From: Muribaculaceae bacterium
Lineage (GTDB): Bacteria; Bacteroidota; Bacteroidia; Bacteroidales; Muribaculaceae
Length of the DNA stretch: 64,000 nucleotides
NCBI GenBank assembly: GCA_016292745.1
Contig: JAEDFO010000003.1
Coordinates: 1 to 64,000 of the forward strand
Reading direction: 5' to 3'
The notes below the pieces were generated by a model. The model was not told the origin of the DNA. It ran no database searches and was given only the letters and a program-made list of their open reading frames with translations. Below, in pieces: positions 1-8,894 of this stretch. A program made the translations under genes and the position numbers. Numbering within the stretch: position 1 is the stretch's first letter; the number at the start of each line of letters is the position of its first letter.

Positions 1-97
1 ATAAATGAATTATAACCGCATCAGCGCATTGATTTCTGTTATACAATTTGAGTAGACAATATTATTACAAATATAAACAACTGTCGAGGATTTTTTG

Positions 98-105
98 TAA
101 ATTTG
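98..105 (+). promoter_or_regulatory. -7 promoter element of pheS
   Basis: TAAATTTG matches the Bacteroidetes -7 box TANNTTTG. It lies 32 bases before the pheS ATG, giving a leader of about 28 nt. I see no good TTG at the -33 distance, so the call rests on one box and position. Confidence 0.4.
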
Positions 106-137
106 CACGCGTAAATTTACACATTCATCAAAAAGAC

Positions 138-1157
138 ATGTTAGAAAAGATTAATCAACTTCGCGAAGATATAGCCCGGCTGAAAGCTGAGAATGCCGAG
201 CAAATTGAAGCACTGCGCATAAAATACTTGAGCAAGAAAGGCGAGATATCAGCCTTGTTCAACGACTTCCGCACCGTGCCTAATGAACAGAAAAAGGAAA
301 TCGGCCAAAAGCTGAACGAGCTGAAGAACATTGCTACCGAGAAAATCAACGCCCTGCGCGAAGCATTTGCCTCGAAAGACGATATTTCATCGGACATCGA
401 CCTTACCCGTTCGGCAGTGCCTTACGCTGAAGGCTCTCGACACCCTCTTTCGCTTGTAAAAAACGAAATCATCGACATCTTCTCGCGCCTGGGCTTTACA
501 ATTGCCGAGGGTCCGGAAGTTGAGGACGACTGGTATGTGTTCTCGTCGCTCAACTTTGCAGCCGACCATCCGGCACGTGACATGCAGGACACATTCTTCA
601 TTCAGCGTAACCCCGACGTGCTTCTGCGCACCCACACATCATCGGTACAAAGCCGTGTGATGGAGAAAACCCAGCCGCCGATTCGCATCATCTGCCCCGG
701 ACGTGTTTATCGCAACGAGGCCATCTCATATCGTGCCCACTGTTTCTTCCATCAAGTTGAGGCACTATACGTTGATAAGAACGTAACATTTGCCGACCTG
801 AAGCAAACACTTCTTTACTTTGCAAAGGAGATGTTCGGTCCTGAGACAAAGATTCGTCTGCGTCCTTCGTACTTCCCATTCACTGAGCCATCTGCCGAAA
901 TGGATATCTCATGTAACTTGTGCGGTGGCAAAGGCTGCAACTTCTGCAAGCACACCGGATGGGTGGAAATTCTCGGATGTGGCATGGTTGACCCGAATGT
1001 GCTCGAAGCATGCGGCATCGACAGCAAACAGTACACCGGTTTTGCTCTCGGCATGGGAGTTGAGCGTATCACCAACCTGAAATACCAGGTAAAGGACTTG
1101 CGTATGTTCTCCGAAAACGATGTGCGTTTCCTTGAGGAATTCGAATCGGCTCATTGA
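138..1157 (+). CDS. pheS: Phenylalanyl-tRNA synthetase alpha subunit
   Basis: Charges tRNA-Phe in the cytoplasm as the catalytic subunit of an alpha2-beta2 enzyme; the beta subunit gene is not in the window. The 339-residue product has the usual N-terminal coiled-coil tRNA-binding arm (about residues 1-85) and a class II core, with RVYRNEAISYRAH (motif 2) and GFALGMGVERI (motif 3). An in-frame extension to base 48 exists, but the ATG at 138 starts at the family's normal N terminus (MLEKINQLRED) and sits just after the TAAATTTG promoter box, so 138 is chosen. crcB begins 3 nt after the stop, suggesting co-transcription. Confidence 0.97.
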   Translation: MLEKINQLREDIARLKAENAEQIEALRIKYLSKKGEISALFNDFRTVPNEQKKEIGQKLNELKNIATEKINALREAFASKDDISSDIDLTRSAVPYAEGSRHPLSLVKNEIIDIFSRLGFTIAEGPEVEDDWYVFSSLNFAADHPARDMQDTFFIQRNPDVLLRTHTSSVQSRVMEKTQPPIRIICPGRVYRNEAISYRAHCFFHQVEALYVDKNVTFADLKQTLLYFAKEMFGPETKIRLRPSYFPFTEPSAEMDISCNLCGGKGCNFCKHTGWVEILGCGMVDPNVLEACGIDSKQYTGFALGMGVERITNLKYQVKDLRMFSENDVRFLEEFESAH

Positions 1158-1160
1158 TAA

Positions 1161-1553
1161 ATGCCACAAATTGTATATAATATTATTGCTATAGGCATCG
1201 GTGGTGCCTTTGGTGCAATACTCCGATATTGTGTGTCGTTGCTTGTCAGCGGCACACATTCTGTTTTCAACCTTGGCACTATCGCTGTCAATCTCCTTGG
1301 CTCGCTCATTATTGGCATTTTGTACGTTCTGATGGCCAAATACGAAGGCGACAGTGTGCTTAGGCTCTTCATTTTTGTGGGCATTCTGGGAGGATTCACC
1401 ACATTCTCAAGCTTTGCTCTCGATAGCATCAACATCGCCCGCAATTCAGGATATCCGACAGCTGCACTCTACATCGCAATCAACAACATTGGCGGAATAA
1501 TGGCAGCCTTGGCAGGTATAGTAATAACTCATTATCTAACACAAGCAAAATAA
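1161..1553 (+). CDS. crcB: Fluoride ion channel CrcB/Fluc
   Basis: Small inner-membrane channel that exports fluoride as an antiparallel dimer. The 130-residue product has about four hydrophobic helices, the conserved GAILRY segment near the N terminus and GGFTTFSSFALD in the third helix, which carries the polar track and Phe box of Fluc proteins. It is wedged between pheS (3 nt upstream) and nth (1 nt downstream), so it must be transcribed with them. There is no room for a crcB-type fluoride riboswitch directly upstream, so expression is probably constitutive here. Confidence 0.93.
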   Translation: MPQIVYNIIAIGIGGAFGAILRYCVSLLVSGTHSVFNLGTIAVNLLGSLIIGILYVLMAKYEGDSVLRLFIFVGILGGFTTFSSFALDSINIARNSGYPTAALYIAINNIGGIMAALAGIVITHYLTQAK

Positions 1554-1554
1554 A

Positions 1555-2199
1555 ATGACAACCAAAGAACGCTACGCAGGAATAATCAAATGGTTCTCAG
1601 CGAATATGCCGAGTCCTACCACAGAGCTAAACTACCGCACCCCCTATGAGCTGCTTGTGGCCGTGATTTTGTCGGCTCAATGCACCGACAAAAGGGTGAA
1701 TATCGTAACTCCGCCATTATTCGAAAGGTTTCCCACCGTAGATGATATGGCACGCAGCACAGTTGAAGAAATTTTCGAATACATTAAAAGCGTAACCTTC
1801 CCAAACAATAAGGCCAAATCGCTACTGGGCATGGCAAACATGCTCGTCGACAAATATAACGGCGAAGTGCCATCAGAACTCGATGAACTGGTAAAGATTC
1901 CGGGTGTTGGCCGAAAGACCGCCAACGTGATCCTGGCTGTAGTTTACAATAAGGCAGCCATGGCCGTCGACACGCATGTGTTCCGTGTGTCGAATCGTAT
2001 AGGTCTCACCAAGAACTCGCCCAACCCTCTTGTCACCGAACGCACTTTGGTAAAGAATTTCCCCGAGGAACTGCTGCCTACCGCCCATCATTGGCTTATT
2101 CTTCACGGTCGATATGTGTGTACGGCACGAAAGCCAAACTGTCTGGATTGTGGAATAAAAGACTTCTGCGCCTACTACAAAAAGAATTCAGCTGAATGA
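1555..2199 (+). CDS. nth: Endonuclease III, DNA base-excision glycosylase/AP lyase
   Basis: Removes oxidised pyrimidines and nicks the abasic site. The 214-residue protein has the helix-hairpin-helix LVKIPGVGRKTANV (about residues 105-118), with the catalytic Lys in GRKTA, the conserved Asp in AVDTHVFR, and a C-terminal 4Fe-4S loop with spacing C-x6-C-x2-C-x5-C (CTARKPNCLDCGIKDFC). Length is normal for bacterial Nth. It starts 1 nt after crcB. Its stop codon lies inside the left arm of the downstream terminator hairpin. Confidence 0.96.
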   Translation: MTTKERYAGIIKWFSANMPSPTTELNYRTPYELLVAVILSAQCTDKRVNIVTPPLFERFPTVDDMARSTVEEIFEYIKSVTFPNNKAKSLLGMANMLVDKYNGEVPSELDELVKIPGVGRKTANVILAVVYNKAAMAVDTHVFRVSNRIGLTKNSPNPLVTERTLVKNFPEELLPTAHHWLILHGRYVCTARKPNCLDCGIKDFCAYYKKNSAE

Positions 2200-2231
2200 G
2201 CAATTGAGTCATTCAGCTGAATTCTTTATTA
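2181..2231. terminator. Bidirectional terminator between nth and PBP1A gene
   Basis: A perfect 19-bp inverted repeat (2181-2199 with 2209-2227) around a 9-nt loop. The left arm begins with AAA and the right arm ends with TTT, so it can terminate both the + strand nth transcript and the - strand mrcA transcript. The last codons and stop of nth form the left arm. Confidence 0.85.
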
Positions 2232-2247
2232 TACTGACAATACATAT

Positions 2248-4608
2248 CTATTCAAACAAACCTTCGATTGCCTCTTCAGGCTCGGCCTGTACACTGGTAT
2301 CGTAAATCTGCTTGGCACACGGATTGAAATCGGCAGGGAAAGTGAAATGTGAGTCCTGACTGTAATGCAAACTCTTGTCGGCATACACCTTCTTCATATA
2401 TAATCCATATATAGGCAATGCCATCGATGCACCTTGACCGTAAGCCATGCCATTGAAGTGGATGTATCGCTCTTCGCCACCTACCCAAACACCACTCACA
2501 AGGTCGGGGGTGAATCCCATGAACCATCCATCGGCGTTATAGTTGGTGGTTCCGGTTTTGCCGCCCATCTGCGCTACTATGTTGTATGGGGCACGGCGTA
2601 CGCGGTTACCTGTACCGCTATCCACTACATTGAGCAATATCGACAAAATCTTATAGTAAGCTTCTTCACTGATAACCTCGGTTTGCTGCGCAGCAAATTC
2701 GCTCAACACATTGCCAGAGTTGTCGCAAATTCGTGTAACGAACAGCGGCTCGGCACGCATGCCCCTGTTGGCGTAAGCCGAATATGCACCCACCATTTCG
2801 CGAACCGAGACATCGCACGGACCGAGACAGAGCGAAATAACAGGGTCAAGGTGATTGGTGATGCCGAAATTATGCATGTTACGCACTAATGTAGCTGGTG
2901 AAAGATGCTCCATCAGACGAGCCGAAATCCAGTTGTTTGAGTTTGTGAGAGCCCAACGCAAGTCAACCATCTCGCCCACTCGTGCACTGCCAGCATTACG
3001 CGGCGACCACGGCCGGCCATTCTCGTCCATGATGGTAGGTTGCTCGTTAAGGAACATATCGCACGGTGTATACCCTTCCTCCATTGCATATGTGTAAAGG
3101 AACGGTTTGATAGTAGAACCAATCTGACGTCGTCCCGTCGACACCATATCGTACTGGAAGAACCGGAAATCAGGGCCTCCCACATAAGCCTTGACATGTC
3201 CGTTGACAGGGTCCATCGACATAAATCCGCAACGAAGGAAATGCTTATGATAAAGAATCGAGTCGCGAGGAGTCATCGTGGTATCAATGATGCCATCATA
3301 CGAGAACACACGCATATCAACCGGGGTATTGAACACCTTGTCGATTTCGCTCTGGCTCTTGCCTGCATTCTTCAGGGCACGATAACGGTCGGACTGCTTT
3401 ATTGACCAGTCAATGAGCTCAATAATCTTGTCTTGTGATATTTCCTCGCGATTGGTACTATATGGTGCCAGTTTTACGTTTCGCTTCTCGCGGTTGAACT
3501 GTGGCTGGAGATAATTGCCAAAATGCTCGCGTACGGCCTCCTCAGCATAACGTTGCATACGTGAATCGATTGTGGTGTAAATCTTCAAACCATCAGTATA
3601 GATATTATACTTCGAACCGTCTGGCTTGGGATTCTTCTCAACCCAGCCAAACAGCGGGTTGTTTTGCCACATAATGGAATCGTCAACGTAAGCCTGGTGA
3701 TTCCACGAGGGATAATCACTCAATTTAGGCTTGTGTGCGCGCAGCATTCTACGAAGCTCTTCGCGGAAATACGGCGCTAGGCCCTCTTTGTGGTCAACTT
3801 TATGATAGTCAAGCACTAACGGGAGCTCTCTTAGCGAGTCGAGTTCGGCCTTGGTAATCATATCAGATTTATGCATCTGCTCAAGTACCACATTACGGCG
3901 CTGGCAAGCACGGTCCTTGTGACGAACGGGATTATACAGCGATGGGTTCTTTGCCATACCCACCAGCATAGCCGACTCCTGTATGTTCAGATCCTTCGGC
4001 TCTTTTCCGAAATACACATAGGCTGCACTCTTGACACCAACGGCATTGTTAAGGAAGTCGAATTGATTAAGATACATCTTAATGATTTCGTCCTTTGTGT
4101 AGTAGCGCTCAAGCTTCACCGCAATAGCCCACTCAATAGGCTTCTGAAGCATACGCTGAAACATGTTCTGAGATGTTGGCGAATAGAGCTGCTTAGCAAG
4201 CTGCTGGGTAATGGTACTGCCACCACCGGCACTTTTCTGCCGCAACAAGCCTCGCTTAACAATGGCACGCACAAGAGCACGCACATCGATACCCGAATGT
4301 TCAGTGAAACGCTCGTCCTCGGTTGCAACGAGAGCATTGATAACGTGGTCGGAAATCTCATCAAAATCAACATAAGCACGGTTGCTCTTGCTCTGATAGA
4401 ATCGGCCAAGTTCTACACCATCGCTTGAATAAATAATGGTTGCAAACTTATCTGTAGGGTTCTTAAGTTCCTCCACAGGAGGCATATACCCTATTATACC
4501 GTTATAGATAAGAATGAACAAAAGTGCAACGACGGCAACAACAATGCCGGTACATTTCCACATTCGCCGCACTATCAATTGAGTATTAGTATTTTTCTTT
4601 ACTGACAC
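2248..4608 (-). CDS. mrcA: Class A penicillin-binding protein (PBP1A type)
   Basis: Bifunctional peptidoglycan synthase anchored in the inner membrane: a GT51 glycosyltransferase polymerises lipid II and a transpeptidase crosslinks stems. The 786-residue protein has one transmembrane helix at about 21-40, GT51 motifs EDERFTEHSG (catalytic Glu about 97) and GGSTITQQLAKQL (about 128-141), then the transpeptidase with STIK (Ser about 498), SNN (about 557-561) and KTGT (about 684). All catalytic motifs are intact and length is typical. It is transcribed alone between gldH upstream and the shared terminator. A TATGTTTG box at 4638-4645 could be its -7 element. Confidence 0.95.
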   Translation of the reverse strand: MSVKKNTNTQLIVRRMWKCTGIVVAVVALLFILIYNGIIGYMPPVEELKNPTDKFATIIYSSDGVELGRFYQSKSNRAYVDFDEISDHVINALVATEDERFTEHSGIDVRALVRAIVKRGLLRQKSAGGGSTITQQLAKQLYSPTSQNMFQRMLQKPIEWAIAVKLERYYTKDEIIKMYLNQFDFLNNAVGVKSAAYVYFGKEPKDLNIQESAMLVGMAKNPSLYNPVRHKDRACQRRNVVLEQMHKSDMITKAELDSLRELPLVLDYHKVDHKEGLAPYFREELRRMLRAHKPKLSDYPSWNHQAYVDDSIMWQNNPLFGWVEKNPKPDGSKYNIYTDGLKIYTTIDSRMQRYAEEAVREHFGNYLQPQFNREKRNVKLAPYSTNREEISQDKIIELIDWSIKQSDRYRALKNAGKSQSEIDKVFNTPVDMRVFSYDGIIDTTMTPRDSILYHKHFLRCGFMSMDPVNGHVKAYVGGPDFRFFQYDMVSTGRRQIGSTIKPFLYTYAMEEGYTPCDMFLNEQPTIMDENGRPWSPRNAGSARVGEMVDLRWALTNSNNWISARLMEHLSPATLVRNMHNFGITNHLDPVISLCLGPCDVSVREMVGAYSAYANRGMRAEPLFVTRICDNSGNVLSEFAAQQTEVISEEAYYKILSILLNVVDSGTGNRVRRAPYNIVAQMGGKTGTTNYNADGWFMGFTPDLVSGVWVGGEERYIHFNGMAYGQGASMALPIYGLYMKKVYADKSLHYSQDSHFTFPADFNPCAKQIYDTSVQAEPEEAIEGLFE

Positions 4609-4700
4609 GATAACAAAGTATATGAGATTTTACACTACAAACATACAAAAAAAAGAGCACCTTTTGCACAATAGATTGGCATATTTACATATGTTGCCTA

Positions 4701-5180
4701 TTAGCGGCCAGCATTGTAGACACCAAGCGACAGACCTACGTCGGAAATACCTCTGAGAGTGTCGTCGCGCATACCGTTCCACACTACAATCTTACGTAAA
4801 TCGCGGAGCCGCGAGGCATCACACACAAAAACGACACGCTCATATGAAGCCCCAAAACCACTGCCGTACCACTTTCCAAACTTATCCGACAGCATACACT
4901 CAACGGTATCGGTGGTCACAGTATCGGAATACACATAGTCGACAAACAACCAGAGATTACAATAGCGGTAATCGTTATTGTGCCGAATAGTAACATACAC
5001 ACTGTCGGCAGGCATGGCTAGAGAATCCACTCCTTTCAATACATATTCTAACGGCTCGGTAGCCGGCCACCCTTGGTTGCCGAGCGAACGAAAATCGGAG
5101 TACGATGTATGTTTGTATCGGCAACCTTCGATAATTATCATAAATAATAACGAAACAATGAAAACCGAGGTCTTATTCAT
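4701..5180 (-). CDS. gldH: Gliding motility lipoprotein GldH
   Basis: Recognised as the GldH family of Bacteroidetes, a lipoprotein needed for gliding in Flavobacterium; its exact job is unknown, and many non-gliding Bacteroidales keep it. The 159-residue product has a short signal peptide ending in a lipobox-like IIEGC (Cys about 21) and then a beta-rich domain. A longer in-frame extension upstream is only the shadow of ricT; the ATG at 5180 gives the signal peptide and is chosen. It overlaps the end of ricT by 8 bp (ATGAATAA), indicating translational coupling in the zapA-rny-ricT-gldH strand. Confidence 0.85.
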   Translation of the reverse strand: MNKTSVFIVSLLFMIIIEGCRYKHTSYSDFRSLGNQGWPATEPLEYVLKGVDSLAMPADSVYVTIRHNNDYRYCNLWLFVDYVYSDTVTTDTVECMLSDKFGKWYGSGFGASYERVVFVCDASRLRDLRKIVVWNGMRDDTLRGISDVGLSLGVYNAGR

Positions 5181-6561
5181 TATTACTGGGCTTATTGTCA
5201 GGTTTTGGCTGATTTGCCGGTTGGTTATTGTTCTTGTTATTCCTGTTACGGTTTTGGTTACGCTGCTGGCGGTTAGGCTGGCCTTGAGGCTTTGGCTGCT
5301 GAGGCTGGCCTTGCTGCTTGGGTTGCGGCTGGCGTTTCCCTTGGCCGTCGGCTTTGGGGTCGCGTTGTTTCTGTCCCTGCTGGTTCTTATTACGCGAACG
5401 TTTCTTGTTCTTGTCGAAGCGGGTGAGGCTGTTTTGGCCAACAATGTCGCCAAACTCCTTTTTTTCGGGCTTAGCCGAACCTTCAAGCGAATCGAGACGT
5501 TCAGGCTTAATGCCTTGCTTGTTGAGAGCAATCACCTCTGCAACTTTGTCAGGAGTTAGAGTGACGAGATTAGCCGGAACCGACTTGTCGGTAGAGTACA
5601 CCATCTCACCCTTGAAGATGTCGGTCTTGAAATGGTAATACACGGCGTCCTGAGTGTGGAGCTGTACATCGCGTGGCGGCAACTTTTTTGAAGCCTCTAC
5701 ATATGCGTCAACCTCAAAATTCATACAGCACTTCAGCTTGGCACATTGTCCGGCAAGTTTCTGAGGATTGAGCGACAGGTCTTGATGACGGGCGGCATTT
5801 GTCGACACCGATACGAAATTACTCATCCAGCTCGAACAGCATAGCGGACGCCCACAAGGACCGATACCTCCAATGCGGCCGGCTTCCTGACGGGCTCCAA
5901 TCTGTTTCATCTCAACACGAATCTTGAATGTATCGGCCAGAACTTTGATTAACTGACGGAAATCGACACGTTCGTCGGCAATATAGTAGAAAATGGCCTT
6001 ATTGCCATCGCCTTGATACTCTACATCACCGATTTTCATGTTCAGATGCAAGTCTTCGGCAATTTTTCTGGAACGAATCATCGTATCGTTTTCACGTGCC
6101 TTTGCCGCCTCGAATTTCTCAATGTCGGCAGGCTTGGCCTTGCGAAACACGCGAAGGAACTCGATGTCGGGACGCAAATTTGCTCGGCGCATCTGCAATG
6201 CAACGAGTTTTCCCGTCATAGTCACCTTTCCAATGTCGTGTCCAGGACTTGCTTCTACCGCAACAATATCGCCACACTGCAGCTGCAAGTTGTTGGTGTT
6301 GCGGAAAAATCCTTTTCGCGTATTCTTGAAGGTAACCTCCACCATATCCGAAGCATTGAATCCGCCAGGGATGTCGGCAAGCCAGTTGAAGGAATGAAGT
6401 TTGCTTCGTGGCGCCACGTCGGCGCATTTGCATGCCTGACAAGGAGTTTGCTGGGCCGATTTTTCGGCCGGCTTCACCACTTGTCGCTTCTGTGCTCCTT
6501 CGGCTTCGGCTATTAAAGACGGTTCGAGGTCGTCAATATTATTAACATCTTTAATATCCAT
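5173..6561 (-). CDS. ricT: RicT/YaaT-like PSP1-domain protein with long Q/N/P-rich tail
   Basis: A PSP1 C-terminal-domain protein of the RicT (YaaT) family. In Bacillus, RicT works with RicA and RicF as a complex with Fe-S clusters that steers RNase Y processing. Here the core (about residues 55-360) keeps the family cysteines in GPCGRPLCCSSW and GQCAKLKCCMNF. An extra cysteine group, PCQACKC, lies near residue 40. The last 90 or so residues are a low-complexity run of Gln, Asn, Pro, Lys and Arg, likely disordered and perhaps RNA-binding (inference). It starts 9 nt after rny and overlaps gldH by 8 bp. No ricA or ricF homologue lies in the window. Confidence 0.85.
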   Translation of the reverse strand: MDIKDVNNIDDLEPSLIAEAEGAQKRQVVKPAEKSAQQTPCQACKCADVAPRSKLHSFNWLADIPGGFNASDMVEVTFKNTRKGFFRNTNNLQLQCGDIVAVEASPGHDIGKVTMTGKLVALQMRRANLRPDIEFLRVFRKAKPADIEKFEAAKARENDTMIRSRKIAEDLHLNMKIGDVEYQGDGNKAIFYYIADERVDFRQLIKVLADTFKIRVEMKQIGARQEAGRIGGIGPCGRPLCCSSWMSNFVSVSTNAARHQDLSLNPQKLAGQCAKLKCCMNFEVDAYVEASKKLPPRDVQLHTQDAVYYHFKTDIFKGEMVYSTDKSVPANLVTLTPDKVAEVIALNKQGIKPERLDSLEGSAKPEKKEFGDIVGQNSLTRFDKNKKRSRNKNQQGQKQRDPKADGQGKRQPQPKQQGQPQQPKPQGQPNRQQRNQNRNRNNKNNNQPANQPKPDNKPSNNE

Positions 6562-6570
6562 CGCAGCAAA

Positions 6571-8103
6571 TTATTTTGCGAAACTAACGGCACGGGTCTC
6601 ACGGATGACAGTGATACGGACCTGGCCAGGATATGTCATTTCATCTTGGATGCGCTTTGCAATTTCAGCCGAGAGCTTTTCGGTTTCGGCATCATCAATC
6701 TTGTCGGCACCAACAATTACACGCAATTCGCGTCCGGCCTGGATGGCATAGGTCTTGATTACGCCCGGATACGAGAGTGCAAGCTGCTCAAGGTCGTTGA
6801 GGCGCTTTATGTAGGCCTCAACCACTTCACGTCGTGCACCAGGACGTGCGCCAGAAATGGCGTCGCACACCTGCACGATAGGAGCAAGCAGGCTCATAGG
6901 TTCAACCTCATCGTGGTGAGAGCCGATAGCGTTGCAGATATCAGGCTTTTCCTTGTACTTTTCGGCAAGTTTCATACCAAGCAATGCATGTGGCAATTCA
7001 GGCTCTTCGTCGGGAACTTTGCCTATATCGTGTAACAGACCGGCGCGACGTGCCTTCTTCGGGTTCAAGCCAAGTTCCGATGCCATGACGGCACACAGAT
7101 TGGCTGTCTCGCGCGAGTGTTGCAACAGATTCTGGCCGTAACTCGAACGATACTTCATCTTACCCACAAGGCGAATCAGTTCGGGATGCAAGCCATGGAT
7201 ACCGAGGTCGATGGCTGTGCGCTTACCGGTTTCGATAATCTCTTCCTCGATTTGTTTACGCACCTTGGCAACAACTTCCTCGATGCGCGCCGGGTGAATA
7301 CGTCCGTCGGCTACAAGCTGATGAAGAGCAAGGCGTGCTATCTCTCGACGAACCGGGTCGAAGCCTGAAAGTACTATTGCTTCGGGGGTGTCGTCAACAA
7401 TGATTTCTACTCCGGTGGCAGCTTCGAGGGCGCGTATGTTGCGACCCTCACGGCCAATTATGCGGCCCTTGATTTCGTCGCTCTCAATGTGGAACACAGT
7501 CACTGCATTCTCTATAGCTGTTTCGGTGGCTACTCGCTGAATCGACTGAACAACGATGCGCTTGGCCTCTTTATTTGCAGTAAGCTTAGCTTCGTCCATA
7601 ATGTCGTTGATATACGATGCTGCAGCTGTCTTGGCTTCATCCTTAAGCGACTCGATGAGCTTTTCCTTTGCCTCTTCGGCAGAAAGGCCCGAAACGTGCT
7701 CGAGAGTGTCCTGAATATTACGCTGCATCTTGTCGAGTTCCTGTTTCTTTGCATCGATAAGGACCAACTGGTTCTCGAGGCTCGACTTCAATGTGTCGGT
7801 CTCGCTTTTCTTGCGCTGCAATTCGGCTTGCATCTGTCCAAGCTGCATTTCGCGCTGCTTGATCTTTGCTTCAGCCGACTGAATCTTTGACATTCGGGCG
7901 TTTGCGGCTTTTTCGGCTTCGGTCTTTATTTTCATCTCCTCTTCTTTTGCTTCAAGGAGCTTGTTTTTCTTAATCACCTCAGCCTCGAGCTTTGCCTCGT
8001 CAACAATACTTTTCGCGCGTGAACGCGAAATAATTCGAATTATAATAAATGTGCCTAAAGCACCAACAATTAGTGCGGCCACTGCCGCGATAATAACATC
8101 CAT
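6571..8103 (-). CDS. rny: Ribonuclease Y
   Basis: Membrane-anchored endoribonuclease that starts mRNA decay. The 510-residue product has one N-terminal transmembrane helix (about 3-25), a long charged coiled coil (about 30-190), a KH RNA-binding domain containing [15 protein letters not shown], and a metal-dependent HD domain with [12 protein letters not shown]. Start chosen at 8103 ([11 protein letters not shown]), giving the normal N terminus; an ATG nine codons upstream adds an untypical leader. It is followed 9 nt later by ricT and preceded by zapA across a 141-nt gap with a hairpin. Confidence 0.95.
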   Translation of the reverse strand: MDVIIAAVAALIVGALGTFIIIRIISRSRAKSIVDEAKLEAEVIKKNKLLEAKEEEMKIKTEAEKAANARMSKIQSAEAKIKQREMQLGQMQAELQRKKSETDTLKSSLENQLVLIDAKKQELDKMQRNIQDTLEHVSGLSAEEAKEKLIESLKDEAKTAAASYINDIMDEAKLTANKEAKRIVVQSIQRVATETAIENAVTVFHIESDEIKGRIIGREGRNIRALEAATGVEIIVDDTPEAIVLSGFDPVRREIARLALHQLVADGRIHPARIEEVVAKVRKQIEEEIIETGKRTAIDLGIHGLHPELIRLVGKMKYRSSYGQNLLQHSRETANLCAVMASELGLNPKKARRAGLLHDIGKVPDEEPELPHALLGMKLAEKYKEKPDICNAIGSHHDEVEPMSLLAPIVQVCDAISGARPGARREVVEAYIKRLNDLEQLALSYPGVIKTYAIQAGRELRVIVGADKIDDAETEKLSAEIAKRIQDEMTYPGQVRITVIRETRAVSFAK

Positions 8104-8177
8104 AAAAACAAATAAAAAATGCACCACCATCTAAGCCTAAGCCTAAATGAAAGTGCGGTAAAAAAATCTCAAAATAC

Positions 8178-8226
8178 AAAAAATCCGGACCTCGACAGCT
8201 CGTGGCTAACAAAACAGCCGAGCCGG
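8178..8226 (-). terminator. Hairpin and T-run after zapA
   Basis: On the - strand, directly after zapA, CCGG arms (8223-8226 and 8185-8188) enclose an inner hairpin (GCTCGGCT/AGCC..GAGC) and are followed by six T. It may terminate the zapA transcript or partly attenuate read-through into rny. The rest of the gap to rny (8104-8177) is AT-rich with a short GGCTTA direct repeat. Confidence 0.6.
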
Positions 8227-8244
8227 TATATCTTTATTGCTATC

Positions 8245-8571
8245 TCACATCTCAAGCAGAATCTTGTCGAGCTGTTTTTCAAACTCGTCGAGCGTCTGCT
8301 CTACATCTTTCTGTTTCGAAGCATACTGTTCTTCGCGTACTCGCATTTTCGACACAGCTTCGTAATATTGACGAGCAAAACTCAAGGCTATCGTGAGTAT
8401 GATACGGTTGGTATCGTTGCTCGGATTGGCGCTTTTCCATTTGCTCCAAAGTCGATTATACTCTGCTATCGCCGCCCTGTAATACTCTTCGTTCTCGCGC
8501 TTGACGGACATCTGAAATTCAGGAATATCGGCTACACGTATTGTAATTTTCAATTTGTCTTCAACTGCCAT
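8245..8571 (-). CDS. zapA: Cell division protein ZapA
   Basis: Cytoplasmic FtsZ-ring-bundling factor. The 108-residue protein fits the ZapA family in length and layout: an N-terminal globular part beginning KITIRVADIPEFQMSV, then a long C-terminal coiled coil from about residue 60 to the end. It starts 4 nt after the coiled-coil gene upstream, so the two are co-transcribed. Identification rests on fold-like pattern and context because the family is poorly conserved. Confidence 0.8.
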   Translation of the reverse strand: MAVEDKLKITIRVADIPEFQMSVKRENEEYYRAAIAEYNRLWSKWKSANPSNDTNRIILTIALSFARQYYEAVSKMRVREEQYASKQKDVEQTLDEFEKQLDKILLEM

Positions 8572-8575
8572 AGCT

Positions 8576-8869
8576 TCAATCGGTTAATTGAGCGATGCAC
8601 TTATCGACATCCCGCACTAACTGGGTCAAAATGGCTTTGCTTTGACTTAATTCGGCCGCAGAACTGTTTATTGCCCTGGCCATACGCAGATAATCGTTGT
8701 CGAGCTTCAGCTGTTCAATCTGCTTGGTGAGTTTGTCGACATCGCCTGCCAGCTCTGCTGTCTTACGCTGATATTCTTCTTTTTCAGCCTCCAGACGACG
8801 GTATTTCTCAAGCATTACCACCAGCTTACTCTCTATACGTGAGATTCTGCTTTCCAAATCGTCAGCCAT
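8576..8869 (-). CDS. Small coiled-coil protein upstream of zapA (ZapB-like candidate)
   Basis: A 97-residue protein that is almost wholly coiled coil (heptads of Leu, Ile and charged residues from about 5 to 65), with no signal or membrane segment. Gene position directly before zapA suggests a division-associated partner, by analogy to ZapB; sequence alone does not prove this. Start chosen at 8869 (MADDLESRI), because a TACATTTG promoter box at 8887-8894 would place the transcript start inside the longer alternative beginning at 8887. Confidence 0.65.
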   Translation of the reverse strand: MADDLESRISRIESKLVVMLEKYRRLEAEKEEYQRKTAELAGDVDKLTKQIEQLKLDNDYLRMARAINSSAAELSQSKAILTQLVRDVDKCIAQLTD

Positions 8870-8886
8870 TCTTCTCCAATTTTTCA

Positions 8887-8894
8887 CAAATGTA
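8887..8894 (-). promoter_or_regulatory. -7 promoter box of the coiled-coil/zapA operon
   Basis: TACATTTG on the - strand matches TANNTTTG and lies 17 bases before the chosen start at 8869. No clear -33 TTG is seen. Confidence 0.45.

Noticed and set aside
1100-1160. Fluoride riboswitch before crcB
   Set aside because: Only 3 bases separate crcB from pheS, and I see no riboswitch-like fold in the pheS end.
4701-5531. A 276-residue protein covering gldH plus upstream sequence
   Set aside because: The N-terminal 117 residues are an out-of-frame translation of the ricT low-complexity tail; the lipoprotein start at 5180 is the real one.
8104-8244. 6S RNA next to zapA, as in gamma-proteobacteria
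   Set aside because: The gap is shorter than 6S RNA and lacks the long hairpin with a central open bubble; the visible structure looks like a terminator.
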